Below are positions 8,481-20,927 of a DNA stretch of 22,175 nucleotides, one piece after another; position 1 is the first letter of the stretch, and every line of letters begins with the position of its first letter. The notes below the pieces were generated by a model. The model worked only from the letters and a program-made list of their open reading frames with translations, ran no database searches and was not told the origin of the DNA. Origin of the DNA: Larix sibirica. Taxonomy: Eukaryota > Streptophyta > Pinopsida > Pinales > Pinaceae. Location of the stretch: positions 10,558 to 32,732 of the forward strand of contig NWUY0300027790.1 of assembly GCA_004151065.3 (NCBI GenBank), written 5' to 3'. The position numbers were made by a program, and so were the translations under genes.

Positions 8481-10256
8481 CAAAATTGATTCTTTCACCT
8501 TGTAGAGTTACCATTTGTACTTGATTTATGTGTACCTGAAATGGTTTGTTAGTGCATTCTAATACTTTGATGATAAATATACGAAGGGATGTTTAAGAAT
8601 GGTATTTCAAGATCATCTTTTAATTTTTATCCATAAAATAACCTGCATTTTTCTTAAGAAAAACAAACATTCTAGATCACATCAATCATTATTAGAAAGG
8701 ATTTATACTTGTTATTAGATTCCGTATTTGAATTATCGCCTTAACACATATATCAATGACATAGTTATTGTATGGCTCTTTTCTTATAAATTCTAGATAA
8801 TACTAGATTAGGGTCTTAACATCAAATTGGATTGTAGTCTTCTTCAACATTATAGTTATTGTTCACGATTATATTTTGTCAAATATTATTCTTTGTATGA
8901 AGATTTTATGAAATTCAAGTTACATAACAGATGAAATCTATTATCCCCCATTTAAATTCACTTTTATGTTTCATCCTATTTTGGCAACAATCCCATACAC
9001 TTATGTAATCTAAACATTCTTTATAAGATATAACTATATAAAATATATTAAGTTCTTGTTAGTAATTAATGGCTAAATATTTTGGCCATGAAACCTATTA
9101 ATCACAAATAACTACAACATTCCTTTTTCAACTTTCCTTAATATACTCAATTGCTTTACATACTTCTTAATTCATATCAAACACTCTAGATGAAGAAGCC
9201 CGATTTTCTACATGACCAAAAAATTCATACCTTATATATTTCTCTTTACTGCTAATTCTATCTTGATTATAAATCTTACTCATCTTATTGTTTCACTCTA
9301 TTTACAAAACTCAACATACTTAACCAACCTTCACAAAATAATTATTAGAGAAAAGGTTTCTTTCGGGCATTAACACTTAGATAATGCCTATAGGTTAAAT
9401 TCTGGGTCATTTAGATACATTTAAATATTAATATATGATTTTTTTAGTAGGAGGAATGTATACTTTAAACTTGTTTTAAGATGACCTTCACTTATCTCTA
9501 CTCCAATGTTTAACATTGAGCCCTTATATACCTTGTAATATTTTTGGGTCAATTTACTTTGAATGACTTGATTGTCACTTTAAGATATGAACTCATAGTT
9601 CATAATTCTATTTCAACATTTTATTACGGTTTTCAATATTATTAATGGTTTAAAAGTCCTCCCAGAATAAAATATACACAGTATCAGGGGAGCTAATATG
9701 TACATTTCCCAAGAAGAGTACTTGGAATTCATGTTCATAATAATTTCTTCATATTTATTCAACATTAATAATAAATCTTAAGTATACTATATCTGCTTGA
9801 GTTAGACTTCCAGGTTCTTTTCAATGTTGATCCTATTCCTCATTCCTCACAATTCCAAGAATTTTATTAATCTCTCCTATCGTTATTATATTCAGGGTTT
9901 TATGGCTTTATGATTATTTATGTTTTTCATAAAAGAACCTCGGTGCCTCCAATTCATATATTTTGTTTTGAAGTATCATTTTTATTGAATATAGATATAT
10001 AATCATCATAGTCCAACCTCTTTAAGTGTTTATAAAAATATGATAAGTAAAGCACAGTAACCAAAATCCTAACTCTCATAATTGCTTCATCTCAAATTCC
10101 AATTACTCACCTTTATTAAGTAAATTCACTCAATTAGACTTGGATTTATCTCACCAAAGTTGTGGGTATTTCTTTATTATAATACAACTCCTTTTAACAC
10201 TAGATTTTCGATATTCGTTTGAATATTACTATCCTCCTGATCCCATAAGTCATGCA
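8481..10256. other. Leader region of the minus-strand element; no gene seen
   Basis: About 1.8 kb of AT-rich DNA lies between the primer binding site (10257-10270) and the gag-like remnant. No open frame with a recognisable domain and no RNA gene was seen on either strand. By position it is the untranslated leader of the minus-strand gypsy element, possibly enlarged by later insertions. Confidence 0.45.
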
Positions 10257-10270
10257 GTGCAATGATACCA
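10257..10270 (-). promoter_or_regulatory. Primer binding site for initiator-Met tRNA (minus-strand element)
   Basis: The reverse complement reads TGGTATCATTGCAC, matching the common plant gypsy primer site TGGTATCAGAGC over its first eight bases and near it after that. It lies three bases (AAT) downstream of a LTR end reading GGTTGTTACA. This LTR-end/spacer/site layout is characteristic and fixes the element's orientation as minus strand. The site is where the 3' end of a host tRNA anneals to start reverse transcription. The duplicate is at 16974-16987. Confidence 0.75.
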
Positions 10271-10273
10271 ATT

Positions 10274-10628
10274 TGTAACAACCATATTCTTGCAAACCAA
10301 CACATATTATTTTTTAAATGATGTACTTAATAATGTACCAAAATGCATTTGCCGACTTGTTTGTTTGTATTACTTTTAATTGTCTAACAAAATGGAATTC
10401 CATTTAACTTCACCCTTTTTTTTATACACATGGTTATAATGTTTTGAAATTGTATTGTTCATATGACCACCTCCATAGCCTAGGCATTTCTTTAATCACT
10501 TATATGATTTCTTTACCAAGGCTAAGACATTATGATAGTCGCGAATGTATTGATTAGTTGTGATAATAGTTATCATTATTTTATAGATATTTACCTTTAT
10601 GGAGAAGGGGCATTAAGTCATCATGGGT
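10274..10628 (-). repeat. 5' LTR (partial) of the minus-strand gypsy element
   Basis: The LTR's 3' end (GGTTGTTACA on the minus strand) is at 10274-10283, next to the primer binding site. The LTR body runs to higher coordinates and is cut at the scaffold joint. The duplicate at 16991-17345 continues into unique sequence from 17346, where the outer end was not located. A perfect 6-base-arm inverted repeat, TGATAATAGTTATCA, lies at 10561-10575. Confidence 0.5.
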
Positions 10629-10629
10629 N
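10629..10629. other. Single undetermined base at the contig joint
   Basis: The lone 'n' sits exactly between the two copies of the 6716-bp repeat. Some scaffolders write a single n when read pairs predict a negative gap (overlap) but the ends fail to merge. This marks a scaffold joint and not a biological feature. Confidence 0.95.
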
Positions 10630-13600
10630 ACAATTGATGGAAGCCGAAAAAGTGAGGGAGATGTACCCTCACTTCCTTTCTAAGTGAAATCATACTTTTG
10701 GTGGTCCAAAAGATTCTTAGTGGGGAGGTATTATCCATGAGGTCGATCCATTCAGACATTTTTAAATTCTTCTAAAAATATCTTCAAGTTGAATATCTTT
10801 CCAATGCAATTCGACCGGGGTCAATAGATACGGTATGCGAAAGTTATGGCCTGCTGAAGTTAACCATAAACAGGTAAAAAATTGCAAACAAGGTATAATG
10901 ATGATGTCATCCTATTGACGCAGATGAATCAGAATTTAACATGTGGACCAACCAACAGTTGACATGTGTACCAACCAACAGTTGACATGTGTACCAACCA
11001 ACAGTTGACATGTGGACCAATCTAAAGCTTCCATGTGGACCAATCCAAAGATGACATGTGTACCAATCAATTGTTGATACGTGGCAAGGTGTACGTGTGA
11101 CAAGATGCATAGGTGGAAAGGGCATATCCAAGGGGATTTGATCCCATGACCTATCCTCTACAAGTAGATTACACTAATGGGTTAGGATATGTTAATTTTT
11201 GGATTGAATTTTATTTAAATATATTGTTACCGACTCAACAAAACAAAGTAATGATTCAGAGGGATTAGATACCACGACCTATCCTCTACAAGTAGATCAC
11301 TCACCATTGCACCAAGTATTCCAACCTTTTCAACACTCAGAGCATAATTTATTCATAGTTGATATTATATCTCTAAAATAATGTAAAGAGGCAGATCACA
11401 TGGGATGTGAACCCCATCCTCTCCACCACGATTCAAGTTCCTTTTCCACCATAGCATGCACTAAGATGTGTTATATAAAAACACATAATTGATTTGAAAG
11501 GAAGTCACTATTCCGTGTATTGAGAAAATCATCAAACTTGTGTTCATTTGTTGCAGGAAGAGGTTGTTATAGGTTGTGATGCCGAGTTATTTTCTTCCTA
11601 GAAGAATACCAGCAGCCAATATTACAGATTGGAGTCCATTCCTTGATGTAAAGAAGACATATTATTGAAATTTGCATCATTTTAGTGGATCGGTTCCTCA
11701 CTTCAAGCGGAACCAAAGACGTATCCCATGAGGGTGAACTCCATTATCAATTTACTGAGTATCGTATATGTTTATTGCTGTTATTTTCTCAATTTCAATC
11801 CTTTAATATGTCGATTTTTAATTTATTAAGCCAATTTTGAACAAAGTTATGGGAAAATTGAGAAGCATTATTTTGAAACTCGAATTAGTGTAATGAAGCA
11901 TGTTTTAGCACTAATTTCACATCATAGGATAAGACATAACAACACTTATCTGATTCCAACATAACATATTATCTAATTTCCTGTACACAATTCCTTTTAA
12001 ATGGACATACTACAAGTTATAGAAAGTGCTTTTCTATTTAATATTTAAATAGTTGGGAACAAATATAGATAAGCACATAAGTATTTCAAATTATAATAGA
12101 AAAGAATATACTGAATTAATCATAGCAATACTTATGTGATTCAATATAGAATAAGTCATTCCATAAACCAAACGAGCAGCCCTGAACTTCCCAATTGCAG
12201 ACTAGACGAAACACTTATATCTTTATGTTTTCCATTAGTCACTCATGATCCAAGTCATGATTCCACTAAGGGTAAAGATACTCAAGTTTTTCTCCCATAT
12301 CATCCATATTAGTTTTGTTTTTTACCCTTATAAATTAATTCTTGGTCGGAACTTACCAGTTCTTTTACTAATAGTTGATACCTCCTTACACACCTTTCAA
12401 GGAGTGTAAGTATCACTACTATTATCAATCAAGAAAACATTTTACCAACCTATAATGGTTTACACTCAAGAAAACACCTCTTTACTAACAACACACCATG
12501 TTCTACACTCTATGGCCATAGATAATTTTATGTGTATATGTAGTACCGAGATGAACTTGAACTTAATCCATTCTTTATTTAGTTTCCATGAGTCTTTGTT
12601 TCTTACTCCCCAAAATAATAACCCTTGTTCTTTCATCTCCTTTTGGTTTATATGTTATCCCTCCCTCCCTCAAGTTCCCTCTTATTTGTCATTAAGGGTA
12701 ACAATACTTTTTTAAGTGTAGCACTCCCTTAAACTTAGGAGGGACACCTCATCTTGATTTTCTTGGATTTATAAGTGATATCAGTAATATATTCCCATTA
12801 AATAGGATATTATGATTATTTTGTTATTACATATTTCATATTAATCCTTTTCCAAGTTGAACTGCCCCTGGAATCATGGATTCTCTTTTCTCCGATGCTG
12901 CTCATCCAGTTTGCGAGAAGTAAAATAAGTAATAACAATCACACCATTAAATATGTTTTTTCAAGTTTCAACTTCATGCTTAATTACATAAATGTAATTC
13001 AATCAATAACATTAAGGGAAAAGTATTGGGATATTACATCACCCTTAAAACAACACCATATTCGATGTTCCTTCATTTCTATATCACTTGAAATTTTTTA
13101 TTTTTAAGATACACTTGCTTTTCATCCTTCTATATAAAGTTTACCGTGGATGGTTATACACACCAAAAATTCCCGTACATTTATGCTTCCAAAGTATTTA
13201 TCACTTCTACATATATCTATTTTATTCATCATAGAAAACAATAGGTTATAACTGTATTCACTAATGACATACTTGTATTACTAGTTATTAAATCAAAATA
13301 TACTTAACAACCAAATACATTCCTTGTATATTATTGTCATTGATTCATAAAGTTATCATAGCTCATCTCCTACACAAGGAAAGGTTATTGCTTTCACTGA
13401 TTCTCCAGTTACTATCAAAAGTCCTTCATAGGTGTGTGTATAGAAAATTTTCAACTTCACTTAGATTTTTTCTTCCACACTTAGCATATACAATTCATAT
13501 ACTGGTGTGTATACAGAGTATTTAAAGCTAAGGTACTTCTCATCCCCACAACACATAACACACGAGGGTATTCTCTTCATGAAAGCAACAATTCTCGTGC

Positions 13601-16600
13601 AAGTCCTCTTCACAGTGTATATGTGTGCATAAAGAAGTCTGTCAAGAGTTGTTACAACTAGGGCGTCCCCATGTTTTTCTCAGTTGAACTTAGCTTATAG
13701 GCCATCATGTGTCCTCATGTCATGTGTTTCAGTGTCATATGTCTAGATATCAAGTGTCTTTCTATCAAGTGTTTCTACATTTTTGTATGTTTAAAGGTTC
13801 AAAATGTTTGACTAGATTTTATACTGTGGCTAGTCATTTTTGTAATGGCTATAGGTTATGTCTCAACTGGGTTATAAGATCAATGTAATTGAACATCATT
13901 TCATCACTTTTCCAATATGTTTCTTACTGAAATGAGATTTCATAATTATGAGGTTTTTCCTCATGCGTGACTTATTGCAACTACAAGAATTTGGTCTTCA
14001 TTATGGTATTACTATCATTACCATATACATATCCTTCTTACCTGCAACTTTTATTAAAATAACCAGACAAATTATTAGTACATATAATTATCTGTTTCCA
14101 AAATAAATCAATTCATGATTGTCTTTAGTTGGAAATAATTCCAAATGCAATTAAATGTTGGCAGCTACATGTATATTTCTATACTCTTACATTCTTATTC
14201 AATATCTCGATCCAAAAATCAAACATCTTCATAATTTAATACTTTCACTTAGAAAATTCATACTATTATAATTCAATCCCTTTTATTTCAACAAAAGAGA
14301 TAATTATGACATACCTACATAATTGCCAATAATACTTCCCAGGTTACCTGTTCAATTATACCTCCTGGGTATTCAACATAATCAGTCATTCCTCACCTAA
14401 CCTTTTTCCTCGGATCTAGATACATCATAATAACATTTTTACTTGTATTCTGGCTTAGTACAATAACTAACATGTGCTGGTTTTATATTAACTCAAGGTG
14501 TTATTCATATCATTCTATGTTTAGTTTAATATTCTTTGTTTTTTATATATACCTCAGTGTATCAAACAATAATTACATCGATTCAAATTGTTTAATAGTT
14601 TTCTTTTCTCAACTTTCATCAGCACTAGATGTTGGTCTATATATTAGTCCTTAATGGCAGTATAAGGAATAATTTCATGTCTTTCCTTTTCTGTTGTGAC
14701 CTCTTGTGGCGTATGAAAATTATTTTCATTGATCCCTTTATGAAGGCAATTTCTTAATAAATGTCATTTTCCACATCCCCATCACTTCAATGAATTATGA
14801 AATGGTTCTTCCTCTTCTTTCCATCTAGTCATTTTTCATTTAAGTGCAGATAATCCTGCCTTTTAAATTTTCCTTTTTATTGTATGGAATATACTTGTGA
14901 GATTTCCTCTCATAGTTATTTTTCTAGAATTACTCACAACTTGTCAAAAATGGAGCTGATTCCCTATTTCTGACAAATTCTGCAATAAAATAGAGCTAAA
15001 CTCATGTTTCTTCTTTTGGGCCTTAATTAACTTCTCATTTTCATACCTAATACTTTGGAGTTCTTCTTTTATGCTTTTCATGATCTCCATCATGTTTGTA
15101 GGTTTATAGTATTTCCCTTGTCTAGGGATTCATTGTTCACATGATTTCCTTATTGCTATCCCGCTTCCTGAGAGAATATTATGTCCTCCACACCCTTCAA
15201 AATTGATTCTTTCACCTTGTAGAGTTACCATTTGTACTTGATTTATGTGTACCTGAAATGGTTTGTTAGTGCATTCTAATACTTTGATGATAAATATACG
15301 AAGGGATGTTTAAGAATGGTATTTCAAGATCATCTTTTAATTTTTATCCATAAAATAACCTGCATTTTTCTTAAGAAAAACAAACATTCTAGATCACATC
15401 AATCATTATTAGAAAGGATTTATACTTGTTATTAGATTCCGTATTTGAATTATCGCCTTAACACATATATCAATGACATAGTTATTGTATGGCTCTTTTC
15501 TTATAAATTCTAGATAATACTAGATTAGGGTCTTAACATCAAATTGGATTGTAGTCTTCTTCAACATTATAGTTATTGTTCACGATTATATTTTGTCAAA
15601 TATTATTCTTTGTATGAAGATTTTATGAAATTCAAGTTACATAACAGATGAAATCTATTATCCCCCATTTAAATTCACTTTTATGTTTCATCCTATTTTG
15701 GCAACAATCCCATACACTTATGTAATCTAAACATTCTTTATAAGATATAACTATATAAAATATATTAAGTTCTTGTTAGTAATTAATGGCTAAATATTTT
15801 GGCCATGAAACCTATTAATCACAAATAACTACAACATTCCTTTTTCAACTTTCCTTAATATACTCAATTGCTTTACATACTTCTTAATTCATATCAAACA
15901 CTCTAGATGAAGAAGCCCGATTTTCTACATGACCAAAAAATTCATACCTTATATATTTCTCTTTACTGCTAATTCTATCTTGATTATAAATCTTACTCAT
16001 CTTATTGTTTCACTCTATTTACAAAACTCAACATACTTAACCAACCTTCACAAAATAATTATTAGAGAAAAGGTTTCTTTCGGGCATTAACACTTAGATA
16101 ATGCCTATAGGTTAAATTCTGGGTCATTTAGATACATTTAAATATTAATATATGATTTTTTTAGTAGGAGGAATGTATACTTTAAACTTGTTTTAAGATG
16201 ACCTTCACTTATCTCTACTCCAATGTTTAACATTGAGCCCTTATATACCTTGTAATATTTTTGGGTCAATTTACTTTGAATGACTTGATTGTCACTTTAA
16301 GATATGAACTCATAGTTCATAATTCTATTTCAACATTTTATTACGGTTTTCAATATTATTAATGGTTTAAAAGTCCTCCCAGAATAAAATATACACAGTA
16401 TCAGGGGAGCTAATATGTACATTTCCCAAGAAGAGTACTTGGAATTCATGTTCATAATAATTTCTTCATATTTATTCAACATTAATAATAAATCTTAAGT
16501 ATACTATATCTGCTTGAGTTAGACTTCCAGGTTCTTTTCAATGTTGATCCTATTCCTCATTCCTCACAATTCCAAGAATTTTATTAATCTCTCCTATCGT

Positions 16601-17345
16601 TATTATATTCAGGGTTTTATGGCTTTATGATTATTTATGTTTTTCATAAAAGAACCTCGGTGCCTCCAATTCATATATTTTGTTTTGAAGTATCATTTTT
16701 ATTGAATATAGATATATAATCATCATAGTCCAACCTCTTTAAGTGTTTATAAAAATATGATAAGTAAAGCACAGTAACCAAAATCCTAACTCTCATAATT
16801 GCTTCATCTCAAATTCCAATTACTCACCTTTATTAAGTAAATTCACTCAATTAGACTTGGATTTATCTCACCAAAGTTGTGGGTATTTCTTTATTATAAT
16901 ACAACTCCTTTTAACACTAGATTTTCGATATTCGTTTGAATATTACTATCCTCCTGATCCCATAAGTCATGCAGTGCAATGATACCAATTTGTAACAACC
17001 ATATTCTTGCAAACCAACACATATTATTTTTTAAATGATGTACTTAATAATGTACCAAAATGCATTTGCCGACTTGTTTGTTTGTATTACTTTTAATTGT
17101 CTAACAAAATGGAATTCCATTTAACTTCACCCTTTTTTTTATACACATGGTTATAATGTTTTGAAATTGTATTGTTCATATGACCACCTCCATAGCCTAG
17201 GCATTTCTTTAATCACTTATATGATTTCTTTACCAAGGCTAAGACATTATGATAGTCGCGAATGTATTGATTAGTTGTGATAATAGTTATCATTATTTTA
17301 TAGATATTTACCTTTATGGAGAAGGGGCATTAAGTCATCATGGGT
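10630..17345. repeat. Second copy of the 6716-bp duplication (likely false)
   Basis: It contains the same features as the first copy, shifted by 6717: truncated integrase tail 10630-10687, LTR 10729-11747, 23-bp repeat 10939-11076, B-box-like modules 11132-11452, hairpin 12377-12414, LTR/polypurine junction 13028-13050, gag-like remnant 14677-15197 and primer binding site 16974-16987. Only this copy continues into new sequence (17346 onward), as expected if it is the start of the next contig. It should not be counted as a second locus. Confidence 0.95.
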
Positions 17346-19385
17346 GACTTCATATGCGATGAATGACTCTAATGGTTTGACCACAATTCCTTTGATTTGG
17401 TTCATAAGCTTGGCGTGTTTACCTTTGTTACTTAACTCATATTTCGACCAATGTTTATTTAAGGGGGTTGGCTCGCTAGGGTGGTACTATTTGTTTAACA
17501 CCTCAACACCTATCCTCTAGGCATGATGACTCTTAATTCAATACATTTTATGAGGAGTAGGATTTAACTCCTATTTCTCCTACCTCACCATTCATTTGGT
17601 TGTTCGACACTTATGGATTTACCTTTTGATGGTGAACTTGGGTTCAACTATGCTCTGATTCGATTTATAGAGGGTTTTTTTGTAAGATTAAAAATATGGC
17701 TTGAAATAAAGGAATTATGCATTTGAGTCATACTCTAGTTGTTCATTTGTTTATATACATTGACTCAATTCATGCCAAAAATCCTCTAATCGTTCTATTC
17801 TGAATTTTTGTCTATGCACTCATTATTGATAGTTCTTGGGACTTATTCCATTGCCAATGGCTTATATATATATATATATATATAAGTTTGTAGGAGGATG
17901 TTGTGTTTACTTATACATCATATTATTTGGGCCCATCTTTTTTTATATAGTGAATTTTCGGTGGTGTTGAATACATGACTCACTTCTTAGTGTGCTTATT
18001 TAATATCATCTATTGTGCTTAGGACACCAAGCTCTATCTCAAGTAATTTCACATAGATGATACATAGTTTGCATTTCTGAATTTTTGTTCTCCTTTCATT
18101 TTACAAAGTGTCTTCCCACTTTTATAAGTATCTATCCTATTGGCTTACCCATTAACTTGATTTTAGGATTCAGAACTCTCTGTCCCCTCCATTTCAATCA
18201 TGGGTATCGTTGACTTGAGGTTACTGTACCTTGTGGGTAAGAGAAGTGATTAATTCTATTTTCTTCTTTGTTCTTATGACCCATATCTTATCCATCGTTC
18301 CTTACGATTATTGGTTTCATTTGTGTGCATGTTTGGATGACAAAACCCTCCTCGGGTATTAATATGTTGGTTCACAATGAATGGTCTACACAAGTATTCT
18401 CCAAGGGAAACTATCAATTAACTTGAGTTTTTATTAGGTTTGTGTGGAAACCTTGAGGAGTAGTTAACTCCCGAATTCCTTGTAGTTCGAGGTTTTCTTT
18501 CTTATTATTCAACAATTGTAATTCACCAAAGTTCATTCTGGTTTGACATGAGTATTCTTTTTGTAAGGATTTGTAGAATTTAACATATGGTTCCTATGAT
18601 AATTATATATACTTTTGTACTCAATGGAAGTGTTATTGCTAGAGGGATTTTTATCCTTCTGACAATAACACGGATTGTTTATGTAAGGTATTCATGCACA
18701 TGACTCTTATTATCTTAGCTCAGGTGAATATAGAATTGTTATTTGATTGTTGCTATACTCAGTCTTATCCACCATTCATTGTACATTATGGCACTCATTT
18801 TCTTTTAACAAATTCCCAACCACTAAGCCACATGATGCTGGTCATATAGGGTTTCTTTGTTATTTTGAAATATTTATTTATAGATGCAAGATACCATGTA
18901 CATGAACCTTTATAAATGAATATGTATATATGCATGCATCTAAAGATATTCTCTATTTCCATGTTTTTGACTAATCTACCGAGTTTGAATTCTATAATTC
19001 ATTCTGATGTGAATGTTGAAATATAATATTATCACCATGCTTGTGTGATCATACTTTATTTATTTAACATCTCATATTTGATCTCAATATAGCGATCATT
19101 TTTTTAATATCTTATATTTTATTTTATTGTTAATAATATTTTTATGTCATTGCGGGACATATAGGAGCATCATACACTAGCCAAATTTTTAAAGATTGTA
19201 AAGTTTTCTAAAGTTCAAAAATTAAGTTTATTAAATGAAAATTTCAAAAAATAATTATTTGAAATTTGATTGACATTTAAACAATGACTTCTTCATTGAG
19301 GTCTAGAATGGGGGACGTGGTGGTGGTCTGAGTTCATGACCAACATATTTCACATTTTACAGAGAACATTTTCTTTAATACAGTT
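17346..19385. other. AT-rich stretch without a gene; start is probably LTR
   Basis: The first few hundred bases probably continue the minus-strand LTR from 16991. No terminal TGTAAT-like outer edge with a target duplication was found. GGAGTAGGATTTAACTCC at about 17554-17571 is a small inverted-repeat-like word. No coding frame of note or RNA gene is visible, and the rest is unassigned. Confidence 0.5.
17863..17884. repeat. (TA)11 microsatellite
   Basis: An uninterrupted TA dinucleotide run follows the inverted repeat CCATTGCCAATGG (17848-17860). It is simple sequence and likely variable between individuals. Confidence 0.95.
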
Positions 19386-19969
19386 GTGAATGGTGTACAT
19401 GAATTTTTTAATTCTCTTTTTAAATGGTTAATTCATATTGTTATACATGGAAGCCAACACTCTCATGTACAAGCAATATGTGGTCATCAAGAAGAAGATA
19501 AAAAAATCAGTGGTCGTTTGTTGGAATTACTCTCAACTTTTTCATGCATCGTCATTCAATTCAATTCTTTGTGGAAGCTCTAAGAGGACTGTAGGAACCC
19601 ATGGGTTCTTTCCATATGTGGCCTTGCAGTGATCATCGTAAAGTATAATTTTTCTATGCTTGTTCCATAGTCCAAGCAATAATTTGAGTGGGGTGTGCTA
19701 TGTATGCCCTAGATAGCTTCCACTTCCATCTTCCCATCTTATTCTTGGGTTCTTTGGGCAAGAGATCATACTTTCAATTCACTATCTTCCCTGTTGTTGC
19801 CATAGTTTTCTATTTATTTTACATTGTGCATGCAAGCTATGATGTTGAATGTCGAGTGGCAGTGTTCACACTTGACACACCAATCACTGTGGAGTATCAT
19901 GACATAGAGATGACTATATTGCAGATGTTTGAGGTTTAGTATATTGTGGATGTCAGAGGATTTAAAAAC
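19386..19969 (+). other. Region with overlapping short open frames, no recognised product
   Basis: Three small plus-strand frames lie here: 19386-19583, 19438-19632 and 19688-19939. The last (83 residues) has one hydrophobic stretch around residues 27-50 that could be a membrane segment by composition, then a more polar end. Local GC content is slightly higher than in the flanks. I recognise no family, the frames overlap one another, and no splice or promoter signal supports a gene. Decayed transposon sequence is the likelier source. Confidence 0.25.
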
Positions 19970-20040
19970 TTGTCAACTATTTAGTGGAATTATATAAGGT
20001 GAAAGTTGTCTACTATTTAGGGGGGAATTATATAAGGTGG
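19970..20040. repeat. 36-bp tandem duplication
   Basis: TTGTCAACTATTTAG...AATTATATAAGGTG at 19970-20005 recurs at 20006-20040 as TTGTCTACTATTTAG...AATTATATAAGGTG. The copies differ by one substitution and a short G-run change. It is a local slippage-type duplication. Confidence 0.88.
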
Positions 20041-20593
20041 CTTCATAGTTTGAACGTAGATATTATACCCATCTTGTGATTCTCCTCCCTTGTGCTACAA
20101 TGAAATAGCATTATGGATCATGTCCTTGTTGGTGACCAGAGTCATATAGAGGGTACTTCTCGAGAACCCATAATGATAAATTTATTTTAATCTATTAGTT
20201 TTTTAATAAATAAAAAATTAAAATAATATGTTAGGAAGATCCATCGTATTAAATAAATGGCCCAAACTTAGGAAAAGGTAATGGTGGCCATAAACATGTT
20301 AATGAGAATCGATATTATGTAAACTATTCACCTTTTCAAATCAATCACGTGAAAATTGAAATTAAGTAGTCAATACTTTGCTTAGGACTCATAGAGCATA
20401 GAACTATTTTAACTTTCGAATTCCTTGAGGTGCTAACTTTTTTTAAAGTTTAAAATTTGAGGAAAAACTTGCACCTAAAGGAAATTGATCCCTTTGGTCC
20501 TTGGTAGATTCGAAGTTAAGATGGATATATAGCTAGAAGTATCCAAGTTTCATTAAATTTTTTAGTTTTAATTAATTTGAAATATGTCTCTTT
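20041..20593. other. AT-rich stretch with nothing recognised
   Basis: No open frame of note, RNA gene or clear repeat was found on either strand. It contains a very AT-rich patch at about 20180-20230. Confidence 0.5.
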
Positions 20594-20838
20594 GGTTTTG
20601 AACTTTAGGTTAAGGTTGATTTTGTAAAAAAAATATTCACTTAATATTTTATTATTTTATTAAAGTGCCACATGTGGGCTCCACATTGAGCATGTAATTA
20701 CACTTCTCCCTCATACCGGTTTTGAATTTTGGGTTAGGGTCGTCATTGTTAAATTTTTGTTTACTTAATATTTTATTATTTTATTAAAGTGACACTATCA
20801 AATCCACTTTGATCACGAAATTACACTCGCATTCACGT
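20594..20838. repeat. 124-bp tandem duplication next to the pentamer tract
   Basis: Unit 1 (20594-20717) and unit 2 (20718-20838) both open with GGTTTTGAA and share a 27-base AT-rich block beginning at 20641 and 20765. Outside that block they have diverged, so the duplication is old apart from a conserved core. Unit 2 contains GGGTTAGGG at about 20730. Confidence 0.85.
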
Positions 20839-20927
20839 TAACTATTTTTTTGACATGATATCAAACATGATCTCACTATATATCAATCGTTTTTTTTCTA
20901 CATTGAGATTAAATATGATCTCACATC

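Larger units (their letters stand above)
3913..10628. repeat. First copy of a 6716-bp direct duplication (likely assembly overlap)
   Basis: This stretch recurs at 10630-17345 with a constant offset of 6717, shown by identical small open frames (for example 4190/10907, 5738/12455, 7755/14472) and by line-by-line comparison of many stretches. One mismatch was seen, G3976 versus T10693. The left edge falls inside the gypsy chromodomain-like tail and the right edge inside a LTR, neither of them a natural element boundary. The copies are separated only by one undetermined base. Confidence 0.97.

Noticed and set aside
3913-17345. A real recent tandem duplication or segmental array
   Set aside because: The exact joint at a single n, near-identity and edges inside element sequence favour unmerged contig overlap; a real event is not strictly excluded.
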